Shown piece by piece: positions 1-5,184 of a DNA stretch of 5,184 nucleotides. Position 1 is the stretch's first letter. Every line of letters starts with the position of its first letter. The translations under genes and the position numbers were made by a program. Origin of the DNA: F23-B02 sp963610045 (GTDB taxonomy: Bacteria; Bacillota; Clostridia; Oscillospirales; Oscillospiraceae); contig CAVDMS010000090.1 in assembly GCA_963610045.1 (NCBI GenBank), forward strand, positions 1-5,184, read 5' to 3'. Under the pieces are notes generated by a model. It had not been told where the DNA came from. It saw only the letters and a list, made by a program, of their open reading frames with translations, and did not search any database.

Positions 1-1924
1 CCACGCACATCAGCAGGAGAACGAGCATACATTTTGCGTAAATGTGGTCGTAGCTGCCGCAGATCGTCTCACGCATTGCGTTCATTGCGTAATTAAACGG
101 CATGAACTTGTACAGCGTCTGGAAGAAGCCGGGGAGCATCTGCATCGGATAGGTGCCGCCGGAGCCTGCGACCTGAATGACAAGGATGATGATGCTGATC
201 GCTTCGCCGATATTGCCAAATGCGAAAATGAGCGAGTAGTTGATTATCGTGAACAGCAGGCTCGTCACCGCCGCCGCAAGCCAGAACAGGAACGGCTCAT
301 AGCACTGGATGCCGATGTAGAACAGGTTGCCGAGTACCGTGATGAGCGCCGTGAACTGACCGATGGCGAAGAAGGTGAAGTAGCGCCCGAAGTATTCCTG
401 AGAGTGAGTAAGCTCCGGGAGATCGTCACGACGCTTTATGTGCGTGTGCAGGAGGCTGACGGACAGCAGCGCACTGGCGTAAATGGCAAGCACCGTGTAG
501 AACGGAGTCATGCCGGAGCCGAAATGCTCAAGCGGGTAGACCTTGACGACTTCAAGGTTTGCGGGGGAGGAGAGGTAATCCACAAGACCCGCAACGTCGT
601 CGTTCATAAGGTCGATGATGTTGCTGAAGCTTTCACTGGAGCGCAGGTCGTTGATGTTCGACTGAATGTTGGCGACCATGTTCAGCATATAGCTCATAAC
701 GTCTCTGGTACCGTTTATGCTTGCGGTGCAGGAGTTGAGCGCCTGCGTAAACTGCGAGAGGGTGAGAGACTGACCGCCAATGTCGCCCTCCATCATTGCA
801 AGCAGGGAGTCGAGATTGGTGAGCGACTCCTGAAGCGTGGATATGGAGGCGATGAGGTTGCTGTCGATGCTGGTCTGCTGAAGTATGTCGTCAAAGCGGA
901 TGGCGCTGTCGTGCAGTTGCTTGTTGACGTCGTAGTACAGGTCGTCGAGGATCTCCGCCTCGTAGTCCGTTAAGCCGCCTTCGCCGTAGATGGCGTCCCA
1001 GTCGATGTAGGAGCTGCCCGCTTCTCCGGGGTTGCCGCCGGTTGCGGCGTCAAGCCGCTCGATGGCGTTGCGAAGCTCCTCGGAGGTGTTGCGGATGGAG
1101 TCTGCGGCGTAGATTACGTCCTCCTTGGTGGTCGCAAGCCTGTCCTGCATATTGGACACGCTCTTGCGGCTGTCGGAGAGCATACGCAGAACGTCGGGCA
1201 GAAGGTCGTTTGTCATCGTCGTGACCGCCGCCGCCGACTGCGTTACCGAGGACATGGAATCCATTATGGATATGTATGTGCGCAGGTCGGATTTTATATT
1301 CTCAAGCTGCGTGCTAAGTTCGTCGAGAGACGCCGTGGCGTCAATGCCCATGCCGGAGAAAAGCGAGGTGAACGACGACATTTCGTCTATGATGGTCGCA
1401 AGGAAGATGCCGTTTATCTGATCCTCAACGATGCCCCTTGCTCTGTCGGTGACGCGGGATGCGACGGCGTTGAGCTTCTGGTTGTCATAGAACTTGATGG
1501 TCGCCTTTTCGACTTCACCGTCGGTAAAGCCGAGCACCTTTTCGCTGAAATCTTCGGGAATGACGAGACCGCCGTAGTATTCGCCGCTGTTGAGACCGTC
1601 AAGCAGCGCCTGAGACGACTCGGGGAACTGCCAATCGATTTGGTCGTTTGCCTTCAGGCGTTCGATTATGATGTCGCCGACGTTGAAGTCCATGCCGAGG
1701 AAGTTTGTGCCGAGATCCTCGCTCGCAACGGCGATCTTCAGATTCTTCGTCGATTCCTCGGTGTAGGGGTCCCAGTTTGACATGATGTTGAACCATGCGT
1801 AAAGGCAGGGGACAAGCGCGAGTCCGAACACGCAAACGACTGCAACGACGCTGCGGCTCAGACGCTTTGCGTCCGACTTCACGACGGCGAAGATATTTGA
1901 AATTGACTGTTTAAAACTCTTCAT
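1..1924 (-). CDS. YhgE/Pip family membrane protein, second paralogue (3' end beyond window)
   Basis: An uninterrupted minus-strand frame of 641 codons runs off the left edge. Residues 25-45 form a membrane helix that leads into LYAWFNIMSNWDPY (41-54), the hallmark of the YhgE/Pip N-terminal domain. Residues 55-450 are a hydrophilic, mostly helical ectodomain, about 200 residues shorter than in the upstream paralogue. From S453 the C-terminal ABC-2-type permease domain begins, with helices near 473-492, 515-538, 545-568 and 574-590, then GSGGTYP (587-593), LPGFFQ (597-602) and NAMRE (615-619). The protein breaks off inside the last expected helix, so by comparison with the paralogue roughly 35 residues and the stop are missing. 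A TGA lies directly before ATG 1930, so only ATG 1930 or ATG 1924 can start it; 1924 is chosen with little to separate them. No good Shine-Dalgarno is visible, so translation may be coupled to the gene before it. The substrate is unknown. Confidence 0.92.
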   Translation of the reverse strand, partial: MKSFKQSISNIFAVVKSDAKRLSRSVVAVVCVFGLALVPCLYAWFNIMSNWDPYTEESTKNLKIAVASEDLGTNFLGMDFNVGDIIIERLKANDQIDWQFPESSQALLDGLNSGEYYGGLVIPEDFSEKVLGFTDGEVEKATIKFYDNQKLNAVASRVTDRARGIVEDQINGIFLATIIDEMSSFTSLFSGMGIDATASLDELSTQLENIKSDLRTYISIMDSMSSVTQSAAAVTTMTNDLLPDVLRMLSDSRKSVSNMQDRLATTKEDVIYAADSIRNTSEELRNAIERLDAATGGNPGEAGSSYIDWDAIYGEGGLTDYEAEILDDLYYDVNKQLHDSAIRFDDILQQTSIDSNLIASISTLQESLTNLDSLLAMMEGDIGGQSLTLSQFTQALNSCTASINGTRDVMSYMLNMVANIQSNINDLRSSESFSNIIDLMNDDVAGLVDYLSSPANLEVVKVYPLEHFGSGMTPFYTVLAIYASALLSVSLLHTHIKRRDDLPELTHSQEYFGRYFTFFAIGQFTALITVLGNLFYIGIQCYEPFLFWLAAAVTSLLFTIINYSLIFAFGNIGEAISIIILVIQVAGSGGTYPMQMLPGFFQTLYKFMPFNYAMNAMRETICGSYDHIYAKCMLVLLLMCV

Positions 1925-1950
1925 AAGCATTCATCGTTCTTTCGTTCGTG

Positions 1951-2406
1951 TCAGACATTGACCGTTTCGGACTGCTCGGCATCGGAGCTTTTCTCCGCGA
2001 CCTCGGAAGCAGTCTTATCGGCGGGGGAAGTCGGGATTCGACTGCGTATTGAGCGCCGAATCTCCTCAATGCGCTCTTTACTGGGAGAGTCGCTCTGCGG
2101 TGCGGCAATTTCGGTGCTGACCGCAATTTCGTTGTCGGCGTTCTTCTTGAACATCTTTTGCAGCTTGTAGTCCTGATACTCGATGACTATAAGCACCGAT
2201 GCAATAATAAACATCGAAACTATCCACAGCACAAGGAAAATGGTCTTGCTGCTGTTAGTCAGGAAGAGGAGAATCAGAAATATCGTCGGGACGATGAGCA
2301 GACTTTTAAGCGCAGCACTCGTCCTGCGGATGTTGTTGCGGTGCATCTCCTCAAGATCCCCGATGAGATCCTTATAAAGCTTTTCGTATGCCGATTCCTT
2401 GCTCAT
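1951..2406 (-). CDS. Small two-helix membrane protein between two YhgE/Pip genes, family unknown
   Basis: This 151-residue protein is not one I recognise. Residues 1-33 are charged and amphipathic (MSKESAYEKLYKDLIGDLEE). Two hydrophobic helices follow at about 35-50 and 55-76, joined by a very short loop (TNSSK). EYQDYKLQKMFKK (76-88) then starts a hydrophilic tail to 151, rich in Ser, Ala, Glu, Arg and Lys. The helical hairpin suggests both termini lie in the cytoplasm, with the positively charged side after helix 2 inside. There are no cysteines and no enzyme motif. The start is secure: an AGGAGGAG element lies 8 nt before the ATG. The gene begins 28 nt after the upstream YhgE/Pip stop and ends 26 nt before the downstream one, which points to co-transcription and a possible role as a partner or scaffold for these proteins. 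The function is inferred from position only. The alternative is an unrelated small membrane protein carried along in the operon. Confidence 0.88.
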   Translation of the reverse strand: MSKESAYEKLYKDLIGDLEEMHRNNIRRTSAALKSLLIVPTIFLILLFLTNSSKTIFLVLWIVSMFIIASVLIVIEYQDYKLQKMFKKNADNEIAVSTEIAAPQSDSPSKERIEEIRRSIRSRIPTSPADKTASEVAEKSSDAEQSETVNV

Positions 2407-2414
2407 GTCGTCAA

Positions 2415-2422
2415 CTCCTCCT
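2415..2422 (-). promoter_or_regulatory. Strong ribosome-binding site of the small membrane protein
   Basis: AGGAGGAG on the minus strand, 8 nt before ATG 2406, is a near-perfect anti-16S match. It is far better than the sites of the two flanking genes, so the small protein may be made in excess of its neighbours. That stoichiometry is inference. Confidence 0.85.
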
Positions 2423-2434
2423 GTGGGGTTGTGG

Positions 2435-5002
2435 TCACATCATTTCCGTTTTCTCAAGCTGCTCATCCATGTACTTGTTAAGTCCGCTCAGCGACCGCCT
2501 CAGCACAAGGCCGATAAACAGTCCCGCCGCAAAGAACAGGAGAAGCTGTAGAGTATAGATAAGGTAATTGTTCTGATAAAGTCCGGCGATCGCTTCACGC
2601 ATGGCATTGATGGCGTAGGGGAAGGGGAAGAACAGGTATGCCTGTTGGAAGAAGCCGGGGAGCAGCTCTATGGGGTAAGAGCCGCCGGAGCCTGCTATCT
2701 GCATTATCATGATGACGACGAATATCGCCTTGCCGATGTTGCCGAAGGCGACGGCAAAGGAGTACGCCAACATGGAGCAGGTCAGTGAGGTGAAGAAGCC
2801 CGCAAGCAGGAACAGCCCCGGATGCACGCAGTCAACACCCATGATAACAAGGTCGCCTACTATTATAATAAGCGTCTGCACCTGACTGAGCAGGAAGAAG
2901 ATAAGGTATCTGCCGAAGAACTTCTGCGTTCCGGTTGCGCCGGCTAGCTCGATCGTGTTTTGATCGGCCTTTAAAATGGCGTTTAGGATAACGCAGCCGA
3001 CCCAGATCGCCAACATGGTGTAGAACGGAGCCATGGCGGCGCCGTAGGATTCCACGGGGAACACGACCTCGGATTCGACGGCGACGGGGCTTGCAAGGAA
3101 GCTGCCGATGGAAGCCGGATCGACGTTGAAGAAGTCAAGCACCGCTTGGATCTTGTCGTCGTCGGTATCGCCGTTTAATATGTCGATGAAGTCGTCCAGT
3201 CTGCTTATGTACGAGGACAGAAGGTCCTTGACCTGAATAAGCGCATTGTTTACCGTGCCGAAGGTGTTGCTGAGCTGGTCGATTATGGGCTGAGTTTTGC
3301 CGAGGATGCCGTTCAGCTCAAGCAGCAGGGACGACAGATCGCCCAAGGTGTCCTGGAGATTGTCAAGCATGGTGTCGATCGCAGGGTAAATGACCTCGGT
3401 GAGGGTTACTCTCGCGGAGCCGAGCACGTCGCTTATGATCTGAAGGTCACGCACAAGGTCGATGTCACGGTTGCCGTTCAGAATGTCGTCAATGACCTCC
3501 TGCACATCCCTCGTGTCCTTTGCCGTGGTGTCAAGCGCCTTCTTGACGGAAGCATCGGCGCCGGCGCTATCTGCGCTGCTTATCGCATCGTACGCAGCGC
3601 CGAGGGCTTCTATCTCCTGCTCGACGACTGCGGCGTCGCTCTTTGCGGCGAGGAGAAGCTCGTCACGCTCGGACTTGTCCTTGGTCTTTGCTGCCTTGGC
3701 AATGTTCTCGCGGATGCTGTCGATCCTGTCGGACGAGTCCTCGGACATGAACGCCACAAGCCCCTCAATGTTCTGAGTGCTGTTAGCGGGATCGGTCAAA
3801 TCGTCGTAATCGTAGCCGGTTATCGCCTTGTACAGAGCGGGAACGGCGACCTCGTCGAAGTCGCTCTTAATGCTCTTTATCGCATCCTTGTTGTGCTGTG
3901 CAAGCACACGGATCTGATTTGCGGCGTTGGGGTCGGTGAGGGAGCCGTCGAGACCGAGCTTTTTGCGCAGCTCGGTGATCTTGTCAACGAGTTTATTGAG
4001 AGCGCTGAGCGCATCGTCAAGCTCGTCACCCGTGAGACCCGAATGCTCGATGTAATCGATAAGCTCCTGATACTGGCGCTCAAGCTCCGCCAAAGCCTCT
4101 TTTGCGGCCTCGGCGTCGTCAATGTTGCCGTCGTAGAGCCTGTCAAGCTTGTATATTGCCTCCTGCACGGAATCCTGAAGTCCGAGCAGAAGGTTATTCA
4201 TTTCGTCGTTGAACAGAGCAAGGTCGCCCTGCGTCTGCTCTATGTAGTATATCTGATCGGAAATGTTGATACGCTCGTTACCGATGAGGTATATGGAGTA
4301 TCCGAGAGTGTTGTTGGTGTCACGCAGGGTGTTTATGAGGGCGTTGTTTGCCTCGATGAACTGGTCGATGGTGGAATTGTAGCTGCCGAGATTATTGCGG
4401 ATCTTTATGAGCGTGTTCTTGAGGAACTCTGCGGAGGTGTCGCCCTGAACATCGGAGGAGAAAGCGTTGAGCTTGCCGAACAGCGTTTCGACGATCGCCT
4501 GAATGTACTTTTCGTTGACCTTCGCCTTGACGTCGTCGGCAGCCGCCTCGACTACCTTGACGGCAATGGCGTTCGTCTTTTCGTTCTGGTAGAACTTTAT
4601 GGTGGGCTTGAACATATCTGTCGAGAGGAAATTGTACATATTATATGTAAAGTCCTCTTCGATTATGACCGCAGCGTAATAGGTGCCGTCGTAAACTCCG
4701 TTTACCGCCTTGTCGGCATCGTCGAGAAAGACGTAGCCGATGTGGTCGCTCTCACGAAGCTCTTTAACAAGATCGCTTCCCATGTTGACGATGTTGCCGT
4801 CGGAGTCTATATAGTCCTTGTCGTCTGAAACGACCGCAATTTTAATGTTGCCGGTTTTGCCGTAAGGATCCCAGTAGGCATAGATGTTGAACCACGCATA
4901 GAGCGCCGGCAGGATGCAGATTGCTATTATAATAAGGAAAGCAAAAAAGTGCCTGCTCAGCGAGTACAGGTCATGGCGGAAGATTCTGAATACATTACGC
5001 AT
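2435..5002 (-). CDS. YhgE/Pip family membrane protein, long-ectodomain paralogue
   Basis: Residues count from ATG 5002 (855 residues). A membrane helix at 18-38 runs into PALYAWFNIYAYWDPYG (32-48), the YhgE/Pip N-terminal signature. The predicted extracellular part, about 45-655, is acidic, free of cysteine and largely helical, with probable coiled coils near 293-353 and 425-512 and a helical stalk at 525-635. The C-terminal ABC-2-type permease domain starts at SPVAVES (638) and FPVESYG (648), with helices near 658-677, 699-722, 730-752, 758-775 and 813-835. It carries GSGGSYPIELLPGFFQ (771-786) and NAMREAI (799-805), and ends in a short cytoplasmic tail. Known relatives are Pip (phage infection), YueB (SPP1 receptor) and EsaA (type VII secretion). 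No transport substrate can be read here. A TTG at 5011 is in frame but sits only 2 nt from the AGGAG, whereas ATG 5002 sits 11 nt away, so the ATG is preferred. It is the first gene of the operon. Confidence 0.95.
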   Translation of the reverse strand: MRNVFRIFRHDLYSLSRHFFAFLIIIAICILPALYAWFNIYAYWDPYGKTGNIKIAVVSDDKDYIDSDGNIVNMGSDLVKELRESDHIGYVFLDDADKAVNGVYDGTYYAAVIIEEDFTYNMYNFLSTDMFKPTIKFYQNEKTNAIAVKVVEAAADDVKAKVNEKYIQAIVETLFGKLNAFSSDVQGDTSAEFLKNTLIKIRNNLGSYNSTIDQFIEANNALINTLRDTNNTLGYSIYLIGNERINISDQIYYIEQTQGDLALFNDEMNNLLLGLQDSVQEAIYKLDRLYDGNIDDAEAAKEALAELERQYQELIDYIEHSGLTGDELDDALSALNKLVDKITELRKKLGLDGSLTDPNAANQIRVLAQHNKDAIKSIKSDFDEVAVPALYKAITGYDYDDLTDPANSTQNIEGLVAFMSEDSSDRIDSIRENIAKAAKTKDKSERDELLLAAKSDAAVVEQEIEALGAAYDAISSADSAGADASVKKALDTTAKDTRDVQEVIDDILNGNRDIDLVRDLQIISDVLGSARVTLTEVIYPAIDTMLDNLQDTLGDLSSLLLELNGILGKTQPIIDQLSNTFGTVNNALIQVKDLLSSYISRLDDFIDILNGDTDDDKIQAVLDFFNVDPASIGSFLASPVAVESEVVFPVESYGAAMAPFYTMLAIWVGCVILNAILKADQNTIELAGATGTQKFFGRYLIFFLLSQVQTLIIIVGDLVIMGVDCVHPGLFLLAGFFTSLTCSMLAYSFAVAFGNIGKAIFVVIMIMQIAGSGGSYPIELLPGFFQQAYLFFPFPYAINAMREAIAGLYQNNYLIYTLQLLLFFAAGLFIGLVLRRSLSGLNKYMDEQLEKTEMM

Positions 5003-5012
5003 ATCGGGCAAT

Positions 5013-5047
5013 ACTCCTATCGAAAAGAGTGTCTAATCCAAACACTC
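5013..5047 (-). promoter_or_regulatory. Leader RNA with two competing short hairpins at the ribosome-binding site
   Basis: In the transcript GAGTGTT (5047-5041) can pair with GACACTC (5033-5027), with a 7-nt loop and one G-U pair. Alternatively ACTCTT (5030-5025) can pair with AGGAGT (5018-5013) around a 6-nt loop, masking the Shine-Dalgarno. The two stems share 5027-5030 and cannot form together. The first hairpin is followed by only four U residues, so it is a poor terminator. Both stems are short, and regulation is inference. Confidence 0.3.
5014..5018 (-). promoter_or_regulatory. Ribosome-binding site of the first YhgE/Pip gene (decides its start)
   Basis: AGGAG reads on the minus strand in GATAGGAGTATTGCCCGAT, followed by ATG. 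It is 2 nt from the in-frame TTG (5011) and 11 nt from the ATG (5002). Two nucleotides is too close for a usual initiation complex, so this site favours the ATG, although 11 nt is slightly long. Confidence 0.65.
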
Positions 5048-5086
5048 GAAAAAATATCAAAATAGTTACGATTTAGATACAGCATC

Positions 5087-5115
5087 ATTGTACAGGCAAG
5101 CAACATAATTGTCAA
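5087..5115 (-). promoter_or_regulatory. SigA-type promoter of the operon
   Basis: On the minus strand a perfect -35 TTGACA (5115 to 5110) is followed by exactly 17 nt and the -10 TACAAT (5092 to 5087), which differs from consensus at one base. Transcription would start near 5080 and give a leader of about 78 nt before ATG 5002. It lies in the only AT-rich stretch of the window, correctly oriented toward the three-gene operon. A promoter this close to consensus usually needs a repressor if expression is not constitutive. Confidence 0.82.
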
Positions 5116-5141
5116 GTAGACATAAGTACATAACTCGACAA
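5103..5141 (-). promoter_or_regulatory. Candidate operator overlapping the -35 element
   Basis: On the plus strand TTGTCAAGT (5109-5117) and ACTCGACAA (5133-5141) are inverted arms matching at 8 of 9 positions, separated by 15 nt. A tighter dyad, TGTC-AAGTA-GACA (5110-5122), covers the -35 box itself. ACATAA also occurs three times (5103-5108, 5120-5125, 5128-5133). Repressor binding here would block RNA polymerase. YhgE-type genes can sit beside TetR-family regulators (yhgD by yhgE in Bacillus subtilis), but no regulator gene is present in this window. In AT-rich DNA part of this could be chance. Confidence 0.4.
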
Positions 5142-5184
5142 AATTTTTTGCTGCTTGTGGTAGAAAAAAGGCTAAATACAAGAT

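Larger units (their letters stand above)
5019..5184. other. AT-rich intergenic region upstream of the operon
   Basis: This stretch is clearly richer in A and T than the coding DNA and contains A/T runs (for example near 5141-5149 and 5163-5169). Apart from the promoter, candidate operator and leader I see no gene, no RNA gene and no convincing terminator of an upstream gene. The neighbouring gene lies beyond the right edge. Confidence 0.6.

Noticed and set aside
44..973. Long plus-strand open frame (309 codons) opposite the second YhgE/Pip gene
   Set aside because: The minus-strand frame here reads through YhgE/Pip hallmark motifs and four membrane helices. The plus-strand product has no membrane segment or recognisable motif and is a by-product of codon bias.
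3893..4828. Plus-strand open frame (311 codons) opposite the ectodomain of the first YhgE/Pip gene
   Set aside because: The valine- and leucine-rich product looks like antisense of an Asp/Asn/Lys/Glu-rich helical protein, and the minus frame is a complete family member. I see no promoter or good ribosome-binding site for it.
5027..5047. Leader hairpin followed by TTTT as an attenuator terminator
   Set aside because: The stem is only 6-7 bp, not GC-rich, and only four T residues follow, which is too weak for intrinsic termination.
5017..5184. Minus-strand frame open from the right edge to a TAG at 5017-5019, which could be the tail of an upstream gene
   Set aside because: It is about 55 codons in AT-rich DNA with codon use unlike the neighbours, and it runs across a near-perfect promoter. 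A chance open frame is more likely, though it cannot be excluded without the sequence to the right.
1..5184. Type VII secretion locus (YueB/EsaA resemblance)
   Set aside because: The resemblance is at family level only. No EssC-type ATPase, EssB, EsaB or WXG100 gene is present, and paired YhgE/Pip genes are not in themselves evidence of secretion.
1..5184. CRISPR array, tRNA, rRNA, insertion sequence or phage genes
   Set aside because: I found no regularly spaced repeats, no tRNA- or rRNA-like sequence, no transposase motif and no terminal inverted repeats. The window is almost fully occupied by the three genes.

Overview
The window shows one minus-strand gene cluster of a Gram-positive bacterium, most likely a gut-type member of the Clostridia (Bacillota). 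This rests on three observations: both large proteins belong to the YhgE/Pip family, which is typical of Gram-positives; the genes are GC-moderate and follow an AT-rich promoter region; and the middle gene has a strong AGGAGG ribosome-binding site. The genus cannot be read from the sequence.

Layout in the direction of transcription (right to left): (1) 5012-5184 is AT-rich and non-coding, with a near-consensus SigA promoter (TTGACA, 17 nt, TACAAT), a candidate operator and a short foldable leader. (2) 5002 to 2435 is a complete 855-residue YhgE/Pip protein with one N-terminal membrane helix, a roughly 600-residue helical ectodomain and a five-helix C-terminal ABC-2-type permease domain. (3) 2406 to 1951 is a 151-residue protein with two membrane helices and a charged tail; I do not recognise its family. 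(4) 1924 to the left edge is a second, shorter YhgE/Pip paralogue, at least 641 residues long, whose last membrane helix and stop codon lie outside the window. Gaps between genes are 28 and 26 nt and contain no terminator, so the three genes are very probably one operon.

Inference: the cluster encodes a pair of unequal permease-like membrane proteins plus a small membrane partner, possibly forming one complex at the cell surface. Family precedents are the Lactococcus phage infection protein Pip, the SPP1 receptor YueB and the type VII secretion accessory protein EsaA. No ATPase, EssC, EssB or WXG100 gene is visible here, so neither transport nor type VII secretion can be claimed. The paired architecture with the small partner is the most interesting element; nothing in the window is unambiguously a new system.
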